A stretch of DNA of 64,000 nucleotides, taken from positions 744,001 through 808,000 of the forward strand of contig CP028150.1 of the NCBI GenBank assembly GCA_003028315.1, written 5' to 3'. Each line of letters starts with the position of its first letter. The first letter of the stretch is position 1. The DNA is from Neisseria mucosa (GTDB taxonomy: Bacteria; Pseudomonadota; Gammaproteobacteria; Burkholderiales; Neisseriaceae). The position numbers and the translations under genes were made by a program. A model generated the notes under the pieces. It had not been told where the DNA came from. It worked only from the letters and a program-made list of their open reading frames with translations, and did not search any database. This document shows, in pieces, positions 24,805 through 32,769 of this stretch.

Positions 24805-25956
24805 ATGACTGAAATTAATAAACGGTACTCTGCATTAACAATTGATACCTCAATCTTTATACAAAATGGATTAAAGTTAAATAAAGGATTGCTAGCACAA
24901 TTACATCAATTTAAAGATAATCCAATAAATTTAATTTTAAGTGATATCGTCTATCGCGAGCTCAAATCTCATCTTGATAGGAAGGAAAAAGAGACAAAAA
25001 GTAAAATTGAATCAGCTTTAAATGATGCGTCTGATTATCTAAATTGTTGCATAGATGATATGGAGAAAATCAAGTCATTAATTAAATTGAATTATCAGGC
25101 TGAGTCTATATCCAAATTAATATTAGAAGAATTTATAAGAAAATGTGGAATTGAGCTCGTTAAGGGGGAGGAATATTGCGAGATGAAATCTTTAATTGAT
25201 ATGTACTTTCAAAATCTTGCTCCTTTTAAAGAATCAGGTAATAAAAAGAATGAGTTTCCAGATGCTATTGCTCTATTATCATTGCAATATTGGGTGGAGG
25301 AAAATAATAAGAATTTATTAGCTGTTAGTGCAGATAATGATTGGAAGAATTTTGCACTAGGTAAAGGTAATATTGAAGTTATTGATGACCTAGCAAAAGC
25401 GATGGACATTTTAAACAAACAGACTGATGAAGCTTTGGATTCTATCATTTATGAAATAGAATTGGATTTAACAAAAAGCCAAAATAGTAGAATTTTTGAA
25501 AGTATGTATTCTGCCATTGAAAATAGTATAAATATTTCTGAAATTTCTGCTGTATCATCATTTAAATACTATATCGATGATGAACAATTAAGTTTAAAAA
25601 ATATTTATATCTTAACAGAGGAAAATGAAAAAAGATTAAAAGTATATATTATTGATTATGATTCGGATAAAATTACTATTAGTATTACCTGTGAAGTTAT
25701 GTGTGAAGTTGAGGTAGCTTTTAATTTTTCAGTTTGGGATTCAATTGATAAAGAAGATGTGTCATTAGGTGGGACAAGAAAAATAGTTGAAATATCATAT
25801 GAAACAGATGTTTTAGTTAATTTATATGGAAACTTCCTAGATGGATTACAGAATATGGATATTGATGAGATAGAAGTTACTCATGACTCAGTATTCGTTG
25901 ATATGGGAGAGATTTCTCCTTTTGACGATGAAAATTATGGCGATGAATATTATTGA
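24805..25956 (+). CDS. PIN-domain ribonuclease-like protein (DUF4935 type)
   Basis: 383 aa, AT-rich. The N-terminal 185 residues show the PIN acidic quartet: Asp14 (LTIDTSIFI), Glu52 (SDIVYREL), Asp153 (FPDAIALLSL) and Asp177/179 (AVSADNDW), so metal-dependent RNase activity is plausible. The C-terminal 200 residues are acidic, beta-rich and unrecognised, ending in the acidic tail DDENYGDEYY. Start 24805 has AAGGGA upstream. It interrupts the ABC importer operon and differs sharply in base composition from both sides, which points to horizontal gain. There is no antitoxin-like partner gene next to it, so it is not a simple VapBC pair. A defence or stress role is only a guess. Confidence 0.75.
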   Translation: MTEINKRYSALTIDTSIFIQNGLKLNKGLLAQLHQFKDNPINLILSDIVYRELKSHLDRKEKETKSKIESALNDASDYLNCCIDDMEKIKSLIKLNYQAESISKLILEEFIRKCGIELVKGEEYCEMKSLIDMYFQNLAPFKESGNKKNEFPDAIALLSLQYWVEENNKNLLAVSADNDWKNFALGKGNIEVIDDLAKAMDILNKQTDEALDSIIYEIELDLTKSQNSRIFESMYSAIENSINISEISAVSSFKYYIDDEQLSLKNIYILTEENEKRLKVYIIDYDSDKITISITCEVMCEVEVAFNFSVWDSIDKEDVSLGGTRKIVEISYETDVLVNLYGNFLDGLQNMDIDEIEVTHDSVFVDMGEISPFDDENYGDEYY

Positions 25957-26000
25957 GTTATTTACTACTATATGCAGTAGCCTATAGAAATCCCAAACAA

Positions 26001-26094
26001 AGGTCGTCTGAAAAACACTATTTGGGAAAACCAAACCGTTTCGTTGGGTTAAGGAGTTCCGTCTAACCCAATCAACCATTTTTTCAGACGGCCT
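26001..26094. repeat. spaced DUS inverted pair upstream of permease
   Basis: AGGTCGTCTGAA (26001-26012) and TTCAGACGGCCT (26083-26094), 70 bp apart. The right arm with flanks repeats the sequence at 24552-24570. Confidence 0.7.
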
Positions 26095-26133
26095 ATCATC
26101 CCCAAACCATCCCCATCAACCAACACTCAAACC

Positions 26134-26931
26134 ATGATTAAAACCGACAAAATACGCAAACCGCAGCCTGCGGTGTTTTACATCATCGACTACCTTTGGA
26201 GCGGCTTTGCCGGTCTGAGTGTGGCAACGGTTGTGGTGGCGTTGTGGGCGTGGGGAAGCGCCGTGTTCGGCGAGTTTATGCTGCCTGCGCCGGTTGAGGT
26301 GTTTCAAAAGTCTTTGGATTTATTGAAACATTTTCAGGAAAACGAAATCGGGATTTCGCTGTGGCGGTCGGTGGTGGGGATTTCGGTTGCGCTGGTAGCG
26401 GGATTGGCGGCGGGGCTGGTGGCGGGCAGTTTTAAGACGGCGATGGCGTTGCTCAAGCCTGTGATTACGATTTTGTTGGCGATGCCGCCGATTATTTGGG
26501 TGGTGATGGCGTTGTTTTGGTTCGGTTTCGGCAATCCGAGCGTGCTGTTTACCATTATTGTGTTGGTTGCGCCGCTGACGTTTGCGAGTGCGGCGGTCGG
26601 GATGGCGAGCGTGAACAAGCAGCATGAGGAGTTGTTTGACGCTTATAAATTGGGTCGTCTGAAAAAAATCCGTTATCTGTATATCCCGCATCTGACGGGC
26701 TATGTGATTTCCAGCATCGGCGTGGCGGTGGCGATGGGGGTGAAGGTGGTGATTATGGCGGAACTCTTGGGCGCGAGCGAAGGCGTGGGCGCGCGGATTG
26801 CGGACGCGAGGGCGATGCTGGAGACTTCGACGGTGATGGCTTATGTGGTGCTGGTTATCGTTTTTGTGTCGCTGTTTGAATACCTGATTACCAAGCCTTT
26901 GGAAATTTTGTTTATGCCGTGGAGGAGATGA
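26134..26931 (+). CDS. ABC-importer permease (SsuC/TauC-like)
   Basis: 265-aa inner-membrane subunit of the BPD_transp_1 family with six TM segments. The EAA coupling region is readable as ELFDAYKLGRLKKIRYLYIP, where GRLKK is encoded by a DUS variant. C-terminal AELLGASEGVGARIADARAM matches the sulfonate/nitrate permease signature. It pairs with the overlapping ATPase gene and the upstream binding protein. A DUS inverted pair precedes the gene, so its own promoter must lie in the short AT-richer gap after the PIN gene, or it is read through. Confidence 0.9.
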   Translation: MIKTDKIRKPQPAVFYIIDYLWSGFAGLSVATVVVALWAWGSAVFGEFMLPAPVEVFQKSLDLLKHFQENEIGISLWRSVVGISVALVAGLAAGLVAGSFKTAMALLKPVITILLAMPPIIWVVMALFWFGFGNPSVLFTIIVLVAPLTFASAAVGMASVNKQHEELFDAYKLGRLKKIRYLYIPHLTGYVISSIGVAVAMGVKVVIMAELLGASEGVGARIADARAMLETSTVMAYVVLVIVFVSLFEYLITKPLEILFMPWRR

Positions 26932-27623
26932 TGCTCTGTCTTGAAAACGTGCGTTTTGAAATTCTCCGCGACCCCATCGTGCGCGATTTCAGTTTGAACC
27001 TGCAACATGGCGAAGTGAAAGCCTTGTTCGGGCCGAGCGGCTGTGGCAAGACGACGGTTTTGCGTTTGATTGCGGGCTTGGAAACGCCGAAATCGGGCAC
27101 GATACGCAATACTTTCCGCAAAACGGGTTTTCTGTTTCAGGAAAACCGCCTGCCGGGAAACTTGACCGCGATGCAGAATATCGCTATTTTTATGGACAAA
27201 CCCGATGAAGGCGAAATCATCGCGCTGGCGGCGAAAGTCGGGCTGACTGCGGGCGATTTGAACAAATATCCGACCGAATTGTCCGGCGGCATGGCGAAAC
27301 GGGTAGCATTTTTGCGCCTGCTGCTGTGCGGCTGCGACCTTGCCTTGCTGGACGAGCCGTTCGTCGGTTTGGACCGCGATTTGCGCGATATTTTGGTCGC
27401 CATGCTGGTGGAAAAAATCGAGCGGCAGGGCATGGCGTGTATGCTGGTAACGCACGACCGCTTCGAAGCCGCACGCCTGAGCCATGAAATCATGCTGCTT
27501 TCCACTAAGGGCATGAACGTGCAAAACGTGATTACCCTGCCTACGCCGCTGTCCGAACGCGATTCGGCTTTTGAAGAAGCCGTGGTGGCAAGAGAGTTTC
27601 AGGGGATTCATTATTATGAGTGA
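26931..27623 (+). CDS. ABC-importer ATP-binding protein
   Basis: 230-aa ATPase. Walker A GPSGCGKTT, Q-loop FLFQENRLPG, signature LSGGMAKRVAF, Walker B LALLDEPFVGLD and the switch His in VTHDRFEA are complete. It energises the adjacent permease. The start is set at 26931 (SD GGAGG at 26921-26925, spacing 5); ATG 26928 would overlap the permease stop as ATGA. The last 60 bp of this gene are duplicated at 27875-27936, next to the cadD cassette. Confidence 0.92.
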   Translation: MLCLENVRFEILRDPIVRDFSLNLQHGEVKALFGPSGCGKTTVLRLIAGLETPKSGTIRNTFRKTGFLFQENRLPGNLTAMQNIAIFMDKPDEGEIIALAAKVGLTAGDLNKYPTELSGGMAKRVAFLRLLLCGCDLALLDEPFVGLDRDLRDILVAMLVEKIERQGMACMLVTHDRFEAARLSHEIMLLSTKGMNVQNVITLPTPLSERDSAFEEAVVAREFQGIHYYE

Positions 27624-27637
27624 TAGGAATTTAAATT

Positions 27638-27865
27638 TCTGACAAACCTTGCGGTTCGTTGCCCTCTCCCTAACCCTCTCCCTAACCCTCTCCCACGGGG
27701 AAAGGGGATCAGGTTTCTCAAAATCAGAGAGCCGTAGAATTGGGAATCAGATGTCAGGTAAACCTGAAAATGTTCAGGCTCGACAGCCCAATTCCCTCTC
27801 CCCGTGGGAGATGGCTAGGGAGAGGGTAAGCAAGCCGCAGGCTTGCCTCTTTAGCGAAAGATACG
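27638..27865. repeat. left copy of a ~220-bp GC-rich repeat flanking cadD
   Basis: Starts TCTGACAAACCTTGCGGTTC, then CCCTCTCCC tandem units, CCACGGGG, a variable middle (AAATCAGAGAG, GTAAACCTGAAAATG, GCTCGACAGCC), and the mirrored CCCCGTGGGAGA...GGGAGAGGG and AAGCCGCAGGCTTGCCTC end. It is near-identical to the copy at 28579-28795 in the same orientation. The outer arms are complementary, so each copy can fold into one long hairpin. Confidence 0.9.
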
Positions 27866-27874
27866 AATCTGTTA

Positions 27875-27936
27875 TCCGAACGCGATTCGGTTTTTGAAAA
27901 AGCCGTGGTGCCAAGGAGGCAGGGGATTCATTATGA
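27875..27936. repeat. duplicate of the ABC ATPase gene 3' end
   Basis: TCCGAACGCGATTCGG...GAAAAAGCCGTGGTG...AGGGGATTCATTATGA closely repeats 27550-27618, the end of the ATPase gene, with a few substitutions and a short deletion. It now forms the leader of cadD, giving it the AAGGAGG-like purine stretch. Confidence 0.85.
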
Positions 27937-27944
27937 GGTGCTTT

Positions 27945-28559
27945 ATGTTTTCGACTGTGATTACTGCTGCTGTTTTATATATTGCTACAGCAGTAGATTT
28001 GTTGGTAATACTATTAATATTTTTTGCTAGAGCAAATACTAGAAAAGAATATCGAGATATTTATATCGGACAATATTTAGGTTCTGTAATTTTAATATTA
28101 GTTAGTTTATTTCTAGCTTTTGTTTTGCATTATGTTCCGGAAAAATGGGTGTTGGGTTTATTAGGTTTAATACCGATTTACTTAGGTATTAAAGTTGCTA
28201 TTTACGACGATTGTGAGGGCGAAAAAAGAGCTAAAAAAGAATTGGATGAAAAAGGGTTGTCAAAATTAGTCGGTATTGTTGCTTTGGTTACAGTTGCTAG
28301 TTGTGGTGCAGATAATATTGGACTTTTTGTTCCTTACTTTGTGACTTTAGATCTTGTCGACTTATTAGTTACTCTTCTTGTATTTTTAATATTGATTTTT
28401 GTTTTAGTATATACAGCACAAAGATTGGCTAATATTTCAGGTATTGGTGAAATTGTAGAGAAGTTTAGTCGTTGGATAATGGCTGTTATTTATATTGGTT
28501 TAGGATTATTTATTATTATTGAAAATAATACAATTCAAACAATAATATCAATAATATGA
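27945..28559 (+). CDS. cadD: CadD-family cadmium resistance transporter
   Basis: 204-aa membrane protein with five to six TM segments. N-terminus FSTVITAAVLYIATAVDLLV and the central LVGIVALVTVASCGADNIGL carry the conserved Asp and Cys-Gly-Ala-Asp motif of CadD, whose members export or bind cadmium. ATG 27945 is preferred because GAGGTG lies 4 nt before it and because family members begin at this point. It is very AT-rich compared with the GC-rich repeats on both sides, so it is almost certainly acquired, probably from a low-GC host. Confidence 0.85.
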   Translation: MFSTVITAAVLYIATAVDLLVILLIFFARANTRKEYRDIYIGQYLGSVILILVSLFLAFVLHYVPEKWVLGLLGLIPIYLGIKVAIYDDCEGEKRAKKELDEKGLSKLVGIVALVTVASCGADNIGLFVPYFVTLDLVDLLVTLLVFLILIFVLVYTAQRLANISGIGEIVEKFSRWIMAVIYIGLGLFIIIENNTIQTIISII

Positions 28560-28578
28560 ATGATACGGGCATTTGAGT

Positions 28579-28795
28579 ATCTGACAAACCTTGCGGTTCG
28601 TTACCCTCTCCCTAACCCTCTCCCACGGGGCGAGGGGAACAGGTTGCTGAAAATCAGAGAGCGCAGGATTGAAAATCAGATGGCAGGTAAACCTGAAAAT
28701 GCTCGGGCTCGACAGCCTAATCCCCTCTCCCCGTGGGAGAGGGCTAGGGAGAGGGTAAGCAAGCCGCAGGCTTGCCTCTTTGGCAAAAGATACGG
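28579..28795. repeat. right copy of the ~220-bp repeat flanking cadD
   Basis: Same order of motifs as 27638-27865: TCTGACAAACCTTGCGGTTC, CCCTCTCCC units, CCACGGGG, middle, CCCCGTGGGAGAGGG, AAGCCGCAGGCTTGCCTC. It lacks one of the three tandem CCCTCTCCC units of the left copy. Confidence 0.9.
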
Positions 28796-28854
28796 CCCTG
28801 TCCGCCCAATAAATCCATATCCGAAAGCATCTTCATGCAGAATCAAGCCAAGTC

Positions 28855-29952
28855 ATGAATAAATTTTTCACCCACCCCATGCGGCCGTTTTTTGTCGGCG
28901 CGGCGGTACTTGCCATACTCGGCGTGTTGGTGTTTCTCATCAGCCCCGGTGCCATCGTCTTGCACCGCCAAATCTTCTTAGAACTCATGCTGCCTGCGGC
29001 ATACGGCGGTTTTCTGACTGCCGCCATGCTCGAATGGACGGGTTATAAAGGTCGTCTGAAACCTGTTGCTACTTTGATGACGGCATTGTTGCTCGCCGCA
29101 TCCGTCCTGTTGCCGTTTGCGACGCAAACCTCTTCGTTTTTCGTCGCCGCCTATTGGCTGGTGTTGCTGCTGTTCTGCGCTTGGCTGATTTGGCTCGACC
29201 GCAATACTGACAACTTCGCCTTGTTGATGTTGCTTGCCGCGTTCACCGTTTTTCAGACGGCCTATGCCGTCAGCGGTGATTTGAACCTGTTGCGCGCGCA
29301 AGTGCATCTGAACATGGCGGCGGTCATGTTTGTATCCGTCCGCGTCAGCGTCCTTCTGGGCGCGGAAGCCCTTAAAGAATGTCGTCTGAAAGACCCCGTA
29401 TTCATCCCCAACGTCGTCTATAAAAACATCGCCATCACCTTCCTGCTGCTGCACGCCGCCGCCGAGCTTTGGCTGCCCGCGCAAACCGCCGGTTTTACCG
29501 CGCTCGCCGTCGGCTTCATCCTGCTCGCCAAGCTGCGCGAACTGCACCATCACGAACTCCTGCGCAAACACTACGTCCGCACTTATTACCTGCTCCAGCT
29601 TTTTGCCGCCGCAGGCTATCTGTGGACAGGCGCGGCGAAACTGCAAAACCTGCCTACCTCCGCGCCCCTGCACCTGATTACCCTCGGCGGCATGATGGGC
29701 GGCGTGATGATGGTGTGGCTGACCGCCGGACTGTGGCACAGCGGCTTTACCAAACTCGATTATCCCAAACTCTGCCGCATTGCCGTCCCCATCCTCTTCG
29801 CCGCCGCCGTCTCGCGCGCCTTTTTAATGAACGTGAATCCGATATTCTTCATCACCGTTCCCGCGATTCTGACCGCTGCCGTGTTCGTGCTTTATCTGTT
29901 GACGTTTGTACCAATTTTTCGGGCGAATGCGTTTACGGATGATCCGGAGTGA
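28855..29952 (+). CDS. nnrS: NnrS family heme-copper membrane protein
   Basis: 365 aa with about twelve TM helices. Starts NKFFTHPMRPFFVGAAVLAI, and carries the family's HPMRPFF, the His-rich LRELHHHELLRKHYVRTYYL loop and LHLITLGGMMGGVMMVW with a conserved His. NnrS proteins lessen nitric-oxide stress on metabolism and are co-regulated with denitrification genes. Two DUS words are translated in the protein, as YKGRLKPV and VFQTAYAV. The gene ends in a DUS terminator. Confidence 0.93.
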   Translation: MNKFFTHPMRPFFVGAAVLAILGVLVFLISPGAIVLHRQIFLELMLPAAYGGFLTAAMLEWTGYKGRLKPVATLMTALLLAASVLLPFATQTSSFFVAAYWLVLLLFCAWLIWLDRNTDNFALLMLLAAFTVFQTAYAVSGDLNLLRAQVHLNMAAVMFVSVRVSVLLGAEALKECRLKDPVFIPNVVYKNIAITFLLLHAAAELWLPAQTAGFTALAVGFILLAKLRELHHHELLRKHYVRTYYLLQLFAAAGYLWTGAAKLQNLPTSAPLHLITLGGMMGGVMMVWLTAGLWHSGFTKLDYPKLCRIAVPILFAAAVSRAFLMNVNPIFFITVPAILTAAVFVLYLLTFVPIFRANAFTDDPE

Positions 29953-30008
29953 GCGTTTCTGTTTCATCCCGTCAGTCAATGGCAAGCCCTGTATCGCCTT
30001 AAGTCAAA

Positions 30009-30049
30009 AGGTCGTCTGAAAATCTCCAATATGGGTTTTCAGACGACCT
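30009..30049. terminator. DUS inverted pair between convergent nnrS and thioesterase genes
   Basis: AGGTCGTCTGAA (30009-30020) and complement (30038-30049), usable in both directions. Confidence 0.85.
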
Positions 30050-30065
30050 TTGCTTAAATCAGGGT

Positions 30066-30503
30066 TTAAATCAAACCTTGCAGTTTAGGGTTGCCTTCTT
30101 TTGGAATAGGGCGTGTGTTGCCTTCGCTGTCGATGGCGACGTAGGTAAAGATGGCTTCGGTAACGAGTTGGCGGTCTTCGGTCAGGTGGTCGTTCATCAA
30201 CGTTTTCACCCAAACTTCGATTTTCAGTTGCAGCGAAGTATTGCCCACGCGCACGCAGCGTCCGTAGCAGCAAACGACGTTGCCCACTTTAACGGGGCGG
30301 ATGAAGTTCATTTCCTGAACGGCGACGGTAACGATGCGGCCTTGCGCGATTTCTGCCGCCAAAATGCCGCCGCCCAAATCCATTTGCGACATAATCCAGC
30401 CGCCGAAAATATCTTGGTTGGGATTGGTGTCTTGCGGCATAGCGACGGTGCGCAGCAAAAGCTCGCCTTGAGGGTGGGAGCGGTGTTCGTTTTTTTGAGT
30501 CAT
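30066..30503 (-). CDS. acyl-CoA thioesterase (YciA-like hotdog fold)
   Basis: 145 aa. Start 30503 has AAAAGGA upstream; an upstream open frame of 41 codons has no RBS. The hotdog signature is clear: MPQDTNPNQDIFGGWIMSQM with the catalytic Asp (DTNPNQDIFGG) and VAVQEMNFIRPVKVGNVV. YciA-type enzymes hydrolyse short and medium acyl-CoAs in the cytoplasm. It is followed upstream by a DUS pair separating it from pgeF. Confidence 0.93.
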   Translation of the reverse strand: MTQKNEHRSHPQGELLLRTVAMPQDTNPNQDIFGGWIMSQMDLGGGILAAEIAQGRIVTVAVQEMNFIRPVKVGNVVCCYGRCVRVGNTSLQLKIEVWVKTLMNDHLTEDRQLVTEAIFTYVAIDSEGNTRPIPKEGNPKLQGLI

Positions 30504-30568
30504 GAGAATATCCTTTTGAGCGGTGTGGATTGGGGTGGATTTGAATGTTGGCGGATTGGGTCTTACAA

Positions 30569-30606
30569 AGGTCGTCTGAAAGAGGATAGGGCTTTTCAGA
30601 CGACCT
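30569..30606. terminator. DUS inverted pair after pgeF
   Basis: AGGTCGTCTGAA (30569-30580) and complement (30595-30606) abut the pgeF stop codon at 30608. Confidence 0.8.
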
Positions 30607-30607
30607 T

Positions 30608-31381
30608 TTATACCTGTTCCAACCAAATTAGGCTGACCATGCGGCCGGTTTGTCCGTCGCGGCGGTAAGAGAAGAAAGTGTCGCGTTCCAAGACGGTGCA
30701 GTGTGTGCCGCCGTAAATCATGTCCACCCCTTCGCGGCGCAGAACCAAACGTGCCAGTGCGTAGATGTCGGCAAGATATTTACCGCCGCCGATGTCTTCG
30801 AATGCGTCTGCCGCTTCGGGCATGGGCGTACAAAATGCGTCGAACACGTCTTGTCCGACTTCGAATGCGTCCGCGCCGATGGCAGGGCCGAGATATGCCA
30901 TGATTTCGACGGGCGCGACATTCATCGCGGCTATGGTGTTTTGCAGTACGCCGCCCGCCAAACCGCGCCAGCCTGCATGTGCGGCAGCGACGACCGTACC
31001 GGCTTTATCGCAGAACAAGACAGGCAGGCAGTCGGCAGTCATCGCGGCGCAGGCGGCTTTGCTTGTGTTGTCCACCGAAGCGTCTGCGTCGGGCGTGTTG
31101 CCCAATGCGTCGGCGGCATTGACGACAATGGTGCTGTGGATTTGATTGAGGTAGGCAACGGGCAGCCCGACCTGTTCCTGCACAATTTCACGATTGCGGC
31201 GCACGGCATCGGGATCATCTCCGACGTGCGAACCGAGGTTCAAACTTTGATACACGCCTTGGCTCACGCCGCCATTGCGGGTGGTAATCAGGGTTTTCAC
31301 GTTGGCGGGCGCAGGCCAATCGGCAGTCAGGAAATTTTTGCCTTGCGGAGCGAGGTTTAGGGTTTCTGTGATGGTTTTCAT
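30608..31381 (-). CDS. pgeF: peptidoglycan editing factor PgeF (YfiH, laccase-domain)
   Basis: 257 aa. Motifs TTRNGGVSQGVYQSLNLGSH, ADCLPVLFCDKAGTVVAAAH with the metal-binding Cys/His, AHAGWRGLAGGV and GGTHCTV define the multicopper-oxidase-like YfiH family. E. coli PgeF is reported to remove UDP-MurNAc-L-Ser type errors from peptidoglycan precursors; others act as purine nucleoside enzymes. Start at 31381 gives the usual length. Confidence 0.93.
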   Translation of the reverse strand: MKTITETLNLAPQGKNFLTADWPAPANVKTLITTRNGGVSQGVYQSLNLGSHVGDDPDAVRRNREIVQEQVGLPVAYLNQIHSTIVVNAADALGNTPDADASVDNTSKAACAAMTADCLPVLFCDKAGTVVAAAHAGWRGLAGGVLQNTIAAMNVAPVEIMAYLGPAIGADAFEVGQDVFDAFCTPMPEAADAFEDIGGGKYLADIYALARLVLRREGVDMIYGGTHCTVLERDTFFSYRRDGQTGRMVSLIWLEQV

Positions 31382-31457
31382 GGGGTGTCGGAATAGGTGC
31401 GTAGCGGTAAGGGTTTATTAACTGCCCTTAGGGTAAATGGATGTTTGGTTTTTCGTC

Positions 31458-31477
31458 ATTCCCACGCAGGCGGGAAT
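31458..31477. repeat. single dRS3 repeat
   Basis: ATTCCCACGCAGGCGGGAAT fits the dRS3 rule ATTCCC-N8-GGGAAT. It stands alone in the pgeF-rluD gap. Confidence 0.8.
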
Positions 31478-31602
31478 CCAGAGATTCGGGATTGCTGTAA
31501 ATTTTTAATTGTCGCTGAGAAATCAGAGGTTCGGATTCTTGCCGGTGCAGCATGAATGATGCCGTTGGATAAACCTTATCTAAACTTTATATGAAGTTCG
31601 TT

Positions 31603-31635
31603 TTCAGACGACCCTTGAGTAACAGGTCGTCTGAA
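31603..31635. terminator. outward-facing DUS pair at rluD end
   Basis: TTCAGACGACCC (31603-31614) then AGGTCGTCTGAA (31624-31635), the reverse of the usual arm order. It lies 10 bp beyond the rluD stop. Confidence 0.7.
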
Positions 31636-31644
31636 AACACCTGC

Positions 31645-32769
31645 TTAATCCCTCACATAAACCACTTCGACATCGTAATCGTCTTCGTTCCAATCATCGT
31701 CGTCATCTGTGCCGAGTTTGTCCTGCCATTCTTCTTCGTTGCTCAAAGACGAATCCAAGCCTGCTTCGAGGCGCAGGACGGAGAGCAGGTGGTAAATATC
31801 GTCGGGAATCGGGGCTTCAAAAGAGACGGTTTCGCCGGTTTTCGGATGGACGAAACTTAAGCGGTAGGCGTGCAAAGCCTGACGCGCGCCCAGACTTTTG
31901 ACGGCTTCTTTTACCGGTTCGCTGCACGGATGGCGCAGGTTGCCGTAAACGGGGTCGGCGGCAAGCGGGTGGTTGGCTTCGCGCATATGGACGCGGATTT
32001 GGTGCGTCCTGCCTGTTTCGAGCGAGCATTCGATGTAGCTGTGGGCAAGATAGCGTTCCAACACTTTGACGTGTGTCACGGCAGGTTTGCCGCCGAATTT
32101 GACGACTGCCATTTTCAGGCGGTTGTGCGGATCGCGTCCGATTTGGGTTTCGATTTTGCCGTCAAAGGGAACAATACCGTTGGCGACGGCGCGGTAGATA
32201 CGTTTGACCGTGCGCTCTTGAAGCTGTTGCACGAGGGAATTTTGTGCGGGCAGGGTTTTGGCGACCACCATCAGGCCGCTGGTTTCTTTGTCGAGCCTGT
32301 GGACGATGCCCGCGCGCGGAATTTGGCTCAATTCGGGACAATGCGCCAGCAGGCCGTTAAGCAGCGTCCCCGTCCAGTTGCCTGCGGCGGGGTGGACAAC
32401 CAGTCCGGCGGGTTTGTTGACGACGATGACGGTATCGTCTTCGTACACAATATCCAAATCCATCGCTTCGGGTTTGAACGCGAGATTCTCTTCGCTCGGA
32501 CGTACCGTTACGCTGACGGATTCCCCGCCTATCATTTTGTCTTTGGGTTGGGCAGGCTTATCGTTTACAATAACCGCGCCTTCTTTAATCCACGATGTCA
32601 GGCGGCTGCGCGAATAATCAGGCATGAGCTTTGCCAACACTGCATCCAGCCGCCCGCCCGCAAGCTCCAGCGGAACAGTCAAATTAACACAACTTTCTGC
32701 TTCGGGGGCTGACGTAAAGTCTAAATCGTCGCTATAATCGGCTTCATTATCAAAGGAAGTATTCTGCAT
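31645..32769 (-). CDS. rluD: 23S rRNA pseudouridine synthase RluD
   Basis: 374 aa. An S4 RNA-binding domain (LAGGRLDAVLAKLMPDYSRS) is followed by the RluA-type catalytic core: VHRLDKETSGLMVVAK with the catalytic Asp, and LETGRTHQIRVHM. It modifies helix 69 of 23S rRNA. An acidic, asparagine-rich N-terminal 30 residues and a C-terminal acidic tail (DDDDDWNEDDYDVEVVY) extend the usual 326-aa enzyme. The ATG at 32769 overlaps, on the opposite strand, the ATG of bamD within one CATG; no clear RBS is visible for it, so the exact start is uncertain. Confidence 0.93.
   Translation of the reverse strand: MQNTSFDNEADYSDDLDFTSAPEAESCVNLTVPLELAGGRLDAVLAKLMPDYSRSRLTSWIKEGAVIVNDKPAQPKDKMIGGESVSVTVRPSEENLAFKPEAMDLDIVYEDDTVIVVNKPAGLVVHPAAGNWTGTLLNGLLAHCPELSQIPRAGIVHRLDKETSGLMVVAKTLPAQNSLVQQLQERTVKRIYRAVANGIVPFDGKIETQIGRDPHNRLKMAVVKFGGKPAVTHVKVLERYLAHSYIECSLETGRTHQIRVHMREANHPLAADPVYGNLRHPCSEPVKEAVKSLGARQALHAYRLSFVHPKTGETVSFEAPIPDDIYHLLSVLRLEAGLDSSLSNEEEWQDKLGTDDDDDWNEDDYDVEVVYVRD

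Noticed and set aside
27638..28795. CRISPR-like arrangement of repeated GC-rich units
   Set aside because: Only two long copies with a gene between, no short regular repeats or unique spacers, and no cas genes.
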